A DNA stretch of 64,000 bases. It comes from Nocardia fluminea. GTDB taxonomy: Bacteria > Actinomycetota > Actinomycetes > Mycobacteriales > Mycobacteriaceae. The position numbers were made by a program, and so were the translations under genes. The notes under the pieces were generated by a model, which saw only the letters and a list, made by a program, of their open reading frames with translations, was not told where the DNA came from and ran no database searches. The stretch is from positions 4,898,001-4,962,000 of the forward strand of contig NZ_PJMW01000002.1 of NCBI RefSeq assembly GCF_002846365.1, given 5' to 3'. Below, one piece after another: positions 18,039 through 26,284 of the stretch. Each line of letters begins with the position of its first letter. Position 1 is the stretch's first letter.

Positions 18039-19178
18039 TCAGCGCAGCTCGGCGAAGAAGGCCCGGATGTCGGCGACGTGCGCGGCGGGTTCCTCCATCG
18101 CGACGAAATGGTTGCCCGGATTGCCCGACGGCCAGTGGGTGATCTTGTTGCCGCGCTCGGCCAGCGTGCGCATGAGCGGTGAACCGCCACCGTAGACGCC
18201 GGTCGGCACCAGGTTCTGGTCGGTGGGCCAGCCGAAACCGCCACCGTCGCGCAGTCCGTCGTACATCGGCCAGGACGAGGTGCCGGTGGTCTGGGTGAAC
18301 CAGTACAGGGCGATATCGGTGAGCAGGTGGTCGCGGTCGATCACGTCTTCGGCACGGTCGGCCGTGTACGCGAACTCCTGGAACTTCTGCATCATCCACG
18401 CGAGCAGCGCGATCGGTGAATCGTTCCAGCCGAGGGCGAACGTTTGCGGCGCCGCCCGCAACAGGGCGTGGTGGTCGACGCCGCCGGTCATCCACTGCTG
18501 CATCTGGGCCCACTGCGCGCGGTCCTCGGCCGACATCGCGGGCACGTCGTCCTCGGTCGGCATGCCGATCCCGCCGTCGAGATGCACGCCGATCACGTGT
18601 TCCGGGGCGGCGAGCGCCAGCTCCGGCGCGACGTAGGCGCCGAGGTCACCACCCTGGGCGCCGTAGCGGTCGTAGCCGAGCCGGTCCATGAGGGTCGCCC
18701 ACATCGCGGCGACCCGTGCCGTGGTCATTCCGGGTTCACGCGGCGGCGCCGAGAAGGCGAACCCGGGAACGGAGGGGATCACCACGTCGAAGGCGAGTGC
18801 CGGGTCGAGGCCGTGGGCGCGCGGGTCGGTGAGCGGCCCGATGGTGCGGGTGAACTCGACGAACGAGTTGGGCCAGCCGTGGGTCAGCAGCAGCGGCACC
18901 GCGTCGGCCTCGGGGGAGCGAACGTGGACGAAATGAACGTCGAGGCCGTCGATCTCGGTGATGAACTGGGGGAAGGCGTTCAGTGCGGCTTCTTTTGCCC
19001 GCCAATCGAATTCGTTCGCCCAGTACTGCGCGAGCTCGCGCAGGTACGCGACGGGGATGCCGCGCTCCCAGCCCGCGCCGGGGAGGGGAGCTGTCCAGCG
19101 CGCCCTGCTCAGCCGGTCGCGCAGATCGTCGATGTCGGCCTGGGGGATGTCGATGCGAAACGGGCGGACGGTGGTCAT
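18039..19178 (-). CDS. Epoxide hydrolase-family alpha/beta hydrolase (EHN domain)
   Basis: A 379-residue protein with an N-terminal EHN domain (FRIDIPQADIDDLRDRLSRA, RWTAPL) and an alpha/beta-hydrolase core. Visible: oxyanion HGWPNSFVEF, nucleophile Asp in GAQGGDLGAYVAPE, and catalytic His in NPGNHFVAMEEP. It would hydrolyse an epoxide to a diol, and the substrate is unknown. It is divergent from a WYL regulator with an 8-bp inverted repeat between, which makes it the prime regulatory target. Confidence 0.85.
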   Translation of the reverse strand: MTTVRPFRIDIPQADIDDLRDRLSRARWTAPLPGAGWERGIPVAYLRELAQYWANEFDWRAKEAALNAFPQFITEIDGLDVHFVHVRSPEADAVPLLLTHGWPNSFVEFTRTIGPLTDPRAHGLDPALAFDVVIPSVPGFAFSAPPREPGMTTARVAAMWATLMDRLGYDRYGAQGGDLGAYVAPELALAAPEHVIGVHLDGGIGMPTEDDVPAMSAEDRAQWAQMQQWMTGGVDHHALLRAAPQTFALGWNDSPIALLAWMMQKFQEFAYTADRAEDVIDRDHLLTDIALYWFTQTTGTSSWPMYDGLRDGGGFGWPTDQNLVPTGVYGGGSPLMRTLAERGNKITHWPSGNPGNHFVAMEEPAAHVADIRAFFAELR

Positions 19179-19220
19179 CGGAACTCCTCGTTGTCGGTGT
19201 ATCGACGACGCTATCGGCCA

Positions 19221-19243
19221 TCTAGGACAGTTCTGGTCCTAGA
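19221..19243. promoter_or_regulatory. Perfect palindrome between epoxide hydrolase and WYL regulator
   Basis: TCTAGGAC (19221-19228) and GTCCTAGA (19236-19243) are perfect 8-base arms around AGTTCTG. The element is 20 bases from the regulator ATG (19264) and 42 bases from the hydrolase ATG (19178), so a bound regulator could control both. The natural ligand-binder is the adjacent WYL protein. Confidence 0.65.
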
Positions 19244-19263
19244 TCCACGCGATAATCGATGCC

Positions 19264-20226
19264 ATGACCGACACCGCCGCCCGACTGCTCCGGCTGCTCT
19301 CCCTGCTGCAGATGCCACGGGAGTGGCCGGGCAGCGAACTGGCCGACCGGCTCGGCGTCACCGATCGCACGGTGCGACGCGACATCGATCGCCTCCGCGA
19401 CCTCGGCTATCCGGTCGTCGCCGCGATGGGCGCGGCCGGCGGCTACCGGCTCACGGCGGGGACCGCGCTACCACCGCTGATCCTCGACGCGGACGAGGCG
19501 GTCGCGGTGGCGGTCGGACTGCGCGTCGCCGCGGGACAAGCGGTCGCCGGCATCGAGGACGCCTCGGTGCGGGCCTTGACCAAACTCGAGCAGGTCCTGC
19601 CCGCGAAACTGCGCAGACGAGTGCGCGTGGTCGGTGCGGCGGTCACGGTCCGAGCGGGCGAGGGCCCCACCGTGGACCCGGAAGTCCTCACCACCCTCGC
19701 CGCCGCCGTGACCAACCGAGAACGTCTCCGCTTCACCTACCGTGACGCCACCGGCACCGAATCCCACCGCCACACCGAACCCGCGGGCGTCGCCGCCGCG
19801 GGCCGCCGCTGGTACCTCGTCGCCTACGACCTCGACCGCGACGCCTGGCGCAGCTACCGCGCCGACAGGATCGAGCGCCCGCACCCGACCGGGGCCCGCA
19901 TCACTGCCCGCGATCTCCCCGCCGCGGACCCTGCCGACTACGTCGCCGGCCGCCGAACCGACTGGGCCACACCCGAATACCGGGTGGACGTCACCATCGA
20001 GGCCGCCCTCGCCCGAATCGCGGGCCGCCTCGGCGAGGAACCGAACACCCTCCGCGCCGACACCGCCACCACCTGCCGCCTCACCGCCACCCGAGACGAC
20101 GACCCCACCTGGCTCGCCACTCAGCTGCTCTCCTCGGGAGTGCCGTTCCGCGTCCACGATTCACCAGAACTGACCGCGGCACTGCGTGTCCTCGCCGACC
20201 GCCTCCGAGCCGCGCTCGGCGAGTGA
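19264..20226 (+). CDS. YafY-type WYL-domain transcriptional regulator 1
   Basis: A 320-residue regulator: N-terminal HTH_11 (about 5-60; SELADRLGVTDRTVRRDIDR), a helical linker, a WYL domain in the middle (RLRFTYRDATGTE; RWYLVAYDLDRDAWRSYRAD) and a C-terminal extension (WCX). Such proteins sense small ligands or nucleic acids through the WYL fold. It sits divergently from the epoxide hydrolase gene. A 12-bp hairpin separates it from the convergent RidA gene. Confidence 0.85.
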   Translation: MTDTAARLLRLLSLLQMPREWPGSELADRLGVTDRTVRRDIDRLRDLGYPVVAAMGAAGGYRLTAGTALPPLILDADEAVAVAVGLRVAAGQAVAGIEDASVRALTKLEQVLPAKLRRRVRVVGAAVTVRAGEGPTVDPEVLTTLAAAVTNRERLRFTYRDATGTESHRHTEPAGVAAAGRRWYLVAYDLDRDAWRSYRADRIERPHPTGARITARDLPAADPADYVAGRRTDWATPEYRVDVTIEAALARIAGRLGEEPNTLRADTATTCRLTATRDDDPTWLATQLLSSGVPFRVHDSPELTAALRVLADRLRAALGE

Positions 20227-20303
20227 TCGCCGGCTTGTCCCTTTGATCGTCTTCGGTGAGGATGCGGTTGCCGACCAGCTCACGGCGCAGTAGGCCCACA
20301 CCC

Positions 20304-20336
20304 CACCTGCATCGGTTCGACTGCCCGATGCAGGTG
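20304..20336. terminator. Bidirectional terminator hairpin
   Basis: CACCTGCATCGG (20304-20315) pairs perfectly with CCGATGCAGGTG (20325-20336) around a 9-base loop, between the convergent WYL regulator 1 and RidA genes. The remaining intergenic bases 20227-20303 show nothing else. Confidence 0.65.
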
Positions 20337-20346
20337 GTGAGGGCAC

Positions 20347-20766
20347 TCAGGGGCGGGCGGCGACGGCTTCGACTTCGAAGAGGACGTCGGGGGTCGCCAG
20401 GCTCGCGACGCCGAGGAGGGTTTGGGTGGGTGGGGTCGCACCCCAGTTCGCTTGTACCGCAGCGGCGATGGGGCCCAGCTTGCTGACGTCGTGGGCGACG
20501 ACGTAGGTCCTGAGCTGGACGACGTGGGCGAGGGTGAGGTCGTGGGCCGCCAGGGCGGTGGCGATGTTGCGGAAGGCCTGGTCGACCTGTTCGGTGAAGT
20601 CGGGGGAGACGACCGCGCCGTCGGGCCGGGATCCGTACTGGCCCGAGACCAGCACCAGCTCGGTACCCGCGGGGACGACGGCAGTGTGGCTGTAGCCGAA
20701 GGGGGTGGGGTCGTGCAGGCCATCGGGGTTGACGAGGGTGTGCGGCGCGTGTTCGGTGTTTGTCAT
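20347..20766 (-). CDS. RidA/YjgF-family protein
   Basis: A 139-residue Rid-superfamily protein. Conserved blocks: PFGYSHTAVVPAG, VLVSGQYG-SRPDGAVVSPDF, QVDQAFRNIATALAAHDLT, and the C-terminal TQTLLGVASLATPDVLFEVEAVA. Canonical RidA hydrolyses enamine/imine intermediates and has a catalytic Arg in the IRVE motif; here that position reads FEVEAV, so this is probably a Rid subgroup member without classical imine hydrolysis. It starts at ATG 20766, facing a WYL regulator across a long palindrome, and is likely its target. Confidence 0.8.
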   Translation of the reverse strand: MTNTEHAPHTLVNPDGLHDPTPFGYSHTAVVPAGTELVLVSGQYGSRPDGAVVSPDFTEQVDQAFRNIATALAAHDLTLAHVVQLRTYVVAHDVSKLGPIAAAVQANWGATPPTQTLLGVASLATPDVLFEVEAVAARP

Positions 20767-20777
20767 GTCGATGAATC

Positions 20778-20818
20778 TGCCAGGAATACCCGACATCCTG
20801 TGTCGTGTATTCCTGGCA
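20778..20818. promoter_or_regulatory. Long palindromic operator between ridA and WYL regulator 2
   Basis: TGCCAGGAATAC (20778-20789) and GTATTCCTGGCA (20807-20818) are perfect 12-base arms; inside them CGACA and TGTCG pair too, giving a 41-base near-palindrome with a 5-base centre and one mismatched pair. It ends 11 bases before the regulator ATG (20830) and starts 11 bases before the RidA ATG (20766), so occupancy should block both promoters. Confidence 0.75.
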
Positions 20819-20829
20819 TAGTTTCGCGT

Positions 20830-21831
20830 ATGCGCGCTGACCGGTTGGTCTCCCTGGTGCTGCTGTTGCGGCGGCACGGTCAGCTGTCGGCGGAGACCCT
20901 GGCCCGCGAGCTGGAGGTGTCGACCAGGACCGTGCTGCGCGATATCGAGGCGCTGTCCACGGCCGGTGTTCCGGTCTACGCCGAACGCGGCAGGCACGGC
21001 GGTTTCGCGTTGCTGCCCGGGTTCCGGACCGAGCTGACCGGACTGAACCACGAGGAGGCCCTCGCCTTGCTGATCGCCGGATCACGGCGTGGCGCACAGG
21101 CATTCGGGCTCGGCTCAGCGCTCGCGTCGGCCATGCTCAAGGTGGTCGACGCGCTGCCCGAAAGCTACCAGCGGACCGCGGGCGACGCCGCCGAGCGATT
21201 GCTCATCGATCCCGAGACCGATCTGCTGTCGCGTCGGCTCGTCACCGAGGAACTGCCCGACACCATCCTCGCCGAGGTGCGGCGCGCGGTGCTCGCCGGA
21301 CACAAGCTGCGCATCCACTACGCGCCATTCGACCAGAGCGCCGAATGGCGCACGGTGGACCCGATCGGCCTGGTCACTGTCCGGGGCCAGGGCTACTTGC
21401 TCGCCACCAGATCCGGCGCGGACCGCACCTACCGGCTGTCACGGGTGCTGGCCGCCGAGGAGCTTTCGGTACCGGCTCAGCGGCCGGACCGGGTCGACCT
21501 GGACCAGGCCTGGCAGGAGCGCAGTGCCCGGTTTCGCGCCGACGGTGACCTGGTCACCGTGCGGGTGCTGATCGACCCGGCCCGGCGCGGGGAACTGGTC
21601 GGCACCGCGCTCGCTGTCCACAGCGAAGAACCCGACGACGACGGCCGACTCCTGCTGGAGGTCACTTTTCAGGATCGCAGACACGCCGAATGGGCGATCT
21701 GGCAGCTCGCCACGACCGCGCGAGTGCTCGACCCACAGTGGCTGCGCACCACGGTGCGCGACCGCGCCGCCGCGATCGTCGCCCGCTACGACCCGTCCGA
21801 GCTGATGGATCGCGGAACAGACAACCGGTGA
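20830..21831 (+). CDS. YafY-type WYL-domain transcriptional regulator 2
   Basis: A 333-residue HTH_11 plus WYL regulator: DNA-binding part at 1-60 (LSAETLARELEVSTRTVLRD; HGGFALLPGFRTEL), WYL domain (KLRIHYAPFDQS; GQGYLLATRSGADRTYRLSR) and a WCX-like C-terminus. ATG at 20830 lies just after the long palindrome; a longer frame running back through the RidA gene is rejected. It converges on the jetC gene with 24 bases between stops. Confidence 0.85.
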   Translation: MRADRLVSLVLLLRRHGQLSAETLARELEVSTRTVLRDIEALSTAGVPVYAERGRHGGFALLPGFRTELTGLNHEEALALLIAGSRRGAQAFGLGSALASAMLKVVDALPESYQRTAGDAAERLLIDPETDLLSRRLVTEELPDTILAEVRRAVLAGHKLRIHYAPFDQSAEWRTVDPIGLVTVRGQGYLLATRSGADRTYRLSRVLAAEELSVPAQRPDRVDLDQAWQERSARFRADGDLVTVRVLIDPARRGELVGTALAVHSEEPDDDGRLLLEVTFQDRRHAEWAIWQLATTARVLDPQWLRTTVRDRAAAIVARYDPSELMDRGTDNR

Positions 21832-21855
21832 GCGGAGTGACCGGCGATCGGCGCG

Positions 21856-24800
21856 TCAGCCGACCGATGCCGGTTCGCCGGGCATGCCCTCCAACGTCAA
21901 TCCGCCCTCGATGGTGTTGGGAACGCGGCGGCGGTTGGGGGAGCCCAGCGCCGTGGTGAGGTCGCCGCCGTCGTGTTCGGCGAGCAGCTCACCGCTGTCC
22001 CAGACCAGCAGGGTCGCGCTGACGGTGTTCTCGGCGGTGGAATGGGCCAGGTCGTAGTGCGCGCAACCCGGGACGTGGGCGTAGGTGATCCACAGGTCGT
22101 AGCCCGTCATGAACAGATCGAGATCGAATTGCACACTGAGACCGAGCAATTCGCTGCGGCCGTTGTCGTCGACACCGGCGAAGGCCTCGTCGAGCGCCAG
22201 CAGGCGAGGGGCCTGCGGGTCGGCGGAGTCGAGCATCACGTGGGCCGCGGCGAACAGGGGCAGGTGCAGGGAGACGGACTGTTCACCACCGGACAGGGCG
22301 CTGTGCCGGGCGACGGTGAGTTTGTCCTCGGTGCCGTCCCCGGAGATGAGGGTGAAGGAGAACACCCGCCAGGTGCGGTAATCCAAAGTGGCGGCGAGGA
22401 TTTCGGGATAGGAACGTTCCGGGTGCGCGGTGCGGGCGGCGCGGATCTCGGCGGCGAAGTGGGCGCGGACCGAGCCGAGGTCTTCGGGGCTCAGGGCGGT
22501 GGTGTCGCGGTCGAGCAGCTTGCACATGGTTCGCGCGGACTCCGAGAGGCCGTCGGCGAGAATCCAGTGCACACCGATGGTGTTGCCCGACGACATCCGC
22601 CGCTGCTTCATCTCCGCGCCCATGCGGGAGATGAGTTCGCGTGCGTCGGTGGTGCGTTCGTGGATCTGCTGGGCCAGGCCGGTGAGCAGCGCGTCCTCGA
22701 GGATGCGTCGTTCGGCATCGGTGAGGAGCAGCTCCTGGTCACGGCGGGCGGCGTCGATGCGGGCGGCGAAGTCGGCGAGGGCGGCCTGACCGTTCTCGTC
22801 GTGGACGGCGACGACGGTGAGTCCGTCGGCGGCGTCCCAGTTCAGGCGGTAGTCGCGACCCGACGCGGTCAGCGCGGCGTCGAATTCCTGGAGAGCGCTG
22901 GTCACGGCGGACCGGGTGGACTTGCGACCCGCCTCGGTGGCGCGGACCTGGCTGGTGGCGGTATCGAGATCGGCGAACAGGGCGGCGACCTCGTCGGGCA
23001 GCACCACGGGGTCGTTCTCCGGCCCCGCCGCGACGATGCGGTATTGCAGTTGCTCGGGCGTCGACCACGCGGCTTCGCTACTGGGCCAACGGTGTTCGAC
23101 CGAGGCTCCCAGGAGGCTCAGCAGATCGGCGCGCGCGTAGGGCGCCAGCGAACGCACCTCGGCGAGTACCTCGGTGAGTGCGGTGGCGAGCGCTTCGTTG
23201 GCGGTGCGGTAGGCCGCTTCGGCGTCGCCGACCGCCTCGATGGCGGCATTGGCCGCCTTGCGCGCGGCCCGCTGCTCGGCCTTGGCCGCCTCGATGGCGC
23301 CGCGCGCCAGGTCGAGCTCGCGGTCGATGTCGGCGGCACTGGCGCCCAGCGCTTCTCGCAGCGTTTCGAGCTTGCGCTGCTGCTCGGTACAGCCCAGACG
23401 GGCCGCCTCCGCCTCTTCGGCGAACGCCTCGGCCAGGGCTCGCGCTTCGTCGTGCCGGTCGGCGCCCTCGCGTTCGCGTTCGCGCTCCCGCTCGTGTTCG
23501 GCGCGCAGGCGCAGCAGACCCGTACCCGTGTTCTCGAAGTGGCGGATCGCGGCGGCCAGCGCGTCGAGCTCGCGTGCCTCGCGCGGGGTGCGATGCGCCT
23601 GGGCGGCGGCGCGCACCTTCTTGTCCAGGGCCGCGACTTCGGCGACGGCCTGATCGAGTTCGCGCTCGGACTGGGTGGCGGCCTCCACCCTCGACCGCAT
23701 CAGGCCGGCGGCCTCGGCCACGGCACGCAGGGCAGCCGTGACCGCCGACGGGCGCGGCAGTGCCTTGGCGCCGGCCGAGAGCGCGGCCAATTCGGCAGTG
23801 GCGCACGCGTCTTCGTCCCGCGCCGCCTCGTGCTCGGCAGCGGCGGCCTCGATCGCCGCCTCGATCTCGGCGAGCCGGGACTCACGCCTGCGTGCTCGCG
23901 CGGTGGTCCCGATGAACTCGGCTTCGGGCTTGTGATGGTGCCCGACCAGAACGCCCTGCCGGAAAGTTCCGGTGAGACCGACCATCACCTGCGGCGCTGC
24001 GGCGGTGGTCGACTCGGTGAGGGTGGCGCCGGTGACCGACCGGGTGGGATCGCCGGACCGCTCGGAGCGGTCTGCGTCCGGGGTCGTAGTGTCCTCGGCC
24101 GACACCTCGGTCGCCGTACCCGGCTGTGCGGTCGCGTCGTGGAGGGCGATGGAACCCAGCACCGCGGCCACGGTCTCGGCAGGCACGGTGAGGACGGCCG
24201 AATCATCCTCGACTACAAGGGCATCGGCGAGGGTACGGCCGGACGGACGTTGGTCGGCCGGCAAGGGCAGCAGGAAGTGTTCGGAGTCGATGACAGCGGG
24301 CAGATCCGGGCCGCAGATCCAGCTGTCGAGCAGTCCGCTGGACTGCAGTGCCGCTTCGATACCGGCCGCGTCCGCCGGGGACACCGAGTCGGCGAACCGC
24401 ACCAGCTGCCACAGCGGCGCACCCGGAAGTCCTTCGCGGACACCGGTTCTGGCCGGATGTGCCGGGGGAGCGTCGTCGTGCTGGGCGGCGATCTGTGTAC
24501 GCTCGGCGATCAGGGCATCGCGGCGCGCGGCAGCGGCCGTGGCCCGGGAGCGCGCCTCCTGGCGACGGGTGCGGATCTGCTCCTGGAGCGGCTCGCACCA
24601 CTCGGCCAGCACCTCGGAGGCGGAGGGAATGTCCTCCACGCCCGCACCGGCCATGGCAGCATCGAGCGCGGCGAACAAGCCGGCGGTGGTGTCGGATGCC
24701 GCCTTTCGTGGCCGAATGCCTTTCTCGTCCTGTCCGTCGGGATTCACGTCCGAGCGGCCGCCGCGCGCCCCCGGTTCGGCGACGGCCGCGAAGAGCTCGC

Positions 24801-26283
24801 TGTGCGCGTTCCACCAGGTGCGCAGGGCGGCGGCGGATTCACTGCGGGCCAGGGCGACCGCGGCTTCGGCGTGGGCGACCTCGGCGGCGGCCGCATCGCG
24901 CAGTTCGACGGCGCGTTCGGCCAGCCGTTCGGAGCGGGTGCGGTCGGCCGCGGCTGTTTCCCACTTGCTCACGGCTTTGCGCACGGCACGGACATCGGCG
25001 TCCCGGTTCTCCGCGTGGCCGCGCACCGCCGCGGTGAACTGGTCGCCGCGACCTTCGGCGCTCGGCGTGGCCCATTCGATGCCCGCCTCTTCGGCGGCGG
25101 CGCGGACCGCGTCCTCGCCGCGGACGAGAGCGGCGGCCGCCGTGCGGACCGCTTCGGCGGCGCGGGAGGCCTCTTCGGCGCGCCGTTGCAGCGTGTGCGC
25201 GGCTTCGGCGGCCTTGTCGCGGTGGGCCGCGGCGGAGGTTTCGAGGCGGCGGACGGCATCGGCCAAGTCGTCGAGTTGCTGTTTGCCCTCGTACGCGCTG
25301 GACCGCTGCAGGTTCTCGCGGTCGGCGATAGCCTGTTCGTAGGCTTGGTCGGCGTTCTCGGCCCTGGTCTCGGCTTCGGTGCGGTCGGTGTCACGCCGGG
25401 TGCGCAGTGCGGTCGCGGCGAAAAGCGCGGTGGAGGCGTTGGTGACGGCGTCGAGACGGGTGCGGAGCTGGTCGACGTCGGTTTTCGCCTGCACCGCGAG
25501 GTATTTGCGGTACACGTCGACGAAGCGGCGGGTGGCGGTGTCGGCCTGGACGAGCCCGTCGAGGGTGCGGCCGACCTCCTCCATATCGCTGAACGAGCGT
25601 GCCGCGTCGAGGATCAGCTGCTCGTCGAGGGGGCGAAGGCCGTCGGTGAGTGCCTGGGACAGGCCGCGCGGGTCGAGGTTCTTGGCGAGCTGGGGCCTGC
25701 GCAGGGTGAGGATCAGATTGATCAACTGGTCGTAGCGCTGCACGCCGAGCCCGAACATGCGCGCGTCGATCGCCGCCCGGTACTCCACGGGCCGGTCCAC
25801 GATGGCGTCGCTGCCGATCTGCTCGGCCAGCTGCTTGCGGGTGAGCGGGCGGTCGTCGGGGCCGATGAGGGAGAAGTCGACGCCGGCGCGGCCGTCGGCG
25901 ACGAAGTACCAGCGGGTGACCTTGTCGGAGGAGCGGGTGGCCCGCATGCCGATGCCGACGGTGACGGTCTCGGGATCGTCCCAGCTGCCGCGCGCGAACT
26001 CCATCCACACATACGAGTACGCCGATTCCTGCTTGCGATAGAGCAGATTCGACTTCATGGTGCGTTCTTCACCGGCGAACGGGTTCAGCCTGCGCGGTTC
26101 GATCCGCCCGTCCAGCACGAACGGGAACAGCACTTCCAGCGCCTTGGTCTTGCCGGAACCGTTGGGTCCGCGCAGCACCAGCCGCCCGTCGGCGAAACTG
26201 AACTCCTGGTCGCGGTAGTCCCACAGATTGACGATGCCGGCCCGGGTGGGGACGAACCGCACTCCGCCGTGAATGAGTGACAT
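21856..26283 (-). CDS. jetC: Wadjet-type SMC ATPase JetC (TIGR02680-like)
   Basis: A 1475-residue SMC/MukB-like ATPase. Walker A is LRGPNGSGKTKALE near residue 40; a long alanine/glutamate/arginine-rich coiled-coil region fills roughly 250-1200; near the C-terminus are the signature HSALSGGEQSVSLHLPLFA and Walker B RLLALDEAFAGVDDNGR. This is the four-gene-neighbourhood family TIGR02680, seen in Nocardia farcinica among others and now assigned to Wadjet (plasmid-restricting) systems. ATG at 26283 is one base past the jetB stop. Nothing resembling JetD follows; the next gene is a convergent regulator. Confidence 0.85.
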   Translation of the reverse strand: MSLIHGGVRFVPTRAGIVNLWDYRDQEFSFADGRLVLRGPNGSGKTKALEVLFPFVLDGRIEPRRLNPFAGEERTMKSNLLYRKQESAYSYVWMEFARGSWDDPETVTVGIGMRATRSSDKVTRWYFVADGRAGVDFSLIGPDDRPLTRKQLAEQIGSDAIVDRPVEYRAAIDARMFGLGVQRYDQLINLILTLRRPQLAKNLDPRGLSQALTDGLRPLDEQLILDAARSFSDMEEVGRTLDGLVQADTATRRFVDVYRKYLAVQAKTDVDQLRTRLDAVTNASTALFAATALRTRRDTDRTEAETRAENADQAYEQAIADRENLQRSSAYEGKQQLDDLADAVRRLETSAAAHRDKAAEAAHTLQRRAEEASRAAEAVRTAAAALVRGEDAVRAAAEEAGIEWATPSAEGRGDQFTAAVRGHAENRDADVRAVRKAVSKWETAAADRTRSERLAERAVELRDAAAAEVAHAEAAVALARSESAAALRTWWNAHSELFAAVAEPGARGGRSDVNPDGQDEKGIRPRKAASDTTAGLFAALDAAMAGAGVEDIPSASEVLAEWCEPLQEQIRTRRQEARSRATAAAARRDALIAERTQIAAQHDDAPPAHPARTGVREGLPGAPLWQLVRFADSVSPADAAGIEAALQSSGLLDSWICGPDLPAVIDSEHFLLPLPADQRPSGRTLADALVVEDDSAVLTVPAETVAAVLGSIALHDATAQPGTATEVSAEDTTTPDADRSERSGDPTRSVTGATLTESTTAAAPQVMVGLTGTFRQGVLVGHHHKPEAEFIGTTARARRRESRLAEIEAAIEAAAAEHEAARDEDACATAELAALSAGAKALPRPSAVTAALRAVAEAAGLMRSRVEAATQSERELDQAVAEVAALDKKVRAAAQAHRTPREARELDALAAAIRHFENTGTGLLRLRAEHEREREREREGADRHDEARALAEAFAEEAEAARLGCTEQQRKLETLREALGASAADIDRELDLARGAIEAAKAEQRAARKAANAAIEAVGDAEAAYRTANEALATALTEVLAEVRSLAPYARADLLSLLGASVEHRWPSSEAAWSTPEQLQYRIVAAGPENDPVVLPDEVAALFADLDTATSQVRATEAGRKSTRSAVTSALQEFDAALTASGRDYRLNWDAADGLTVVAVHDENGQAALADFAARIDAARRDQELLLTDAERRILEDALLTGLAQQIHERTTDARELISRMGAEMKQRRMSSGNTIGVHWILADGLSESARTMCKLLDRDTTALSPEDLGSVRAHFAAEIRAARTAHPERSYPEILAATLDYRTWRVFSFTLISGDGTEDKLTVARHSALSGGEQSVSLHLPLFAAAHVMLDSADPQAPRLLALDEAFAGVDDNGRSELLGLSVQFDLDLFMTGYDLWITYAHVPGCAHYDLAHSTAENTVSATLLVWDSGELLAEHDGGDLTTALGSPNRRRVPNTIEGGLTLEGMPGEPASVG

Positions 26284-26284
26284 C

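Noticed and set aside
20081..21103. 340-codon minus-strand frame across the RidA/WYL region
   Set aside because: Runs through two better-supported genes and the palindrome, with Arg/Pro-rich shadow composition.
21973..26280. 1435-codon plus-strand open frame opposite jetC
   Set aside because: Shadow of a GC-rich coding strand; Gly/Arg-rich with no recognisable domain, while the other strand has Walker A, signature and Walker B.
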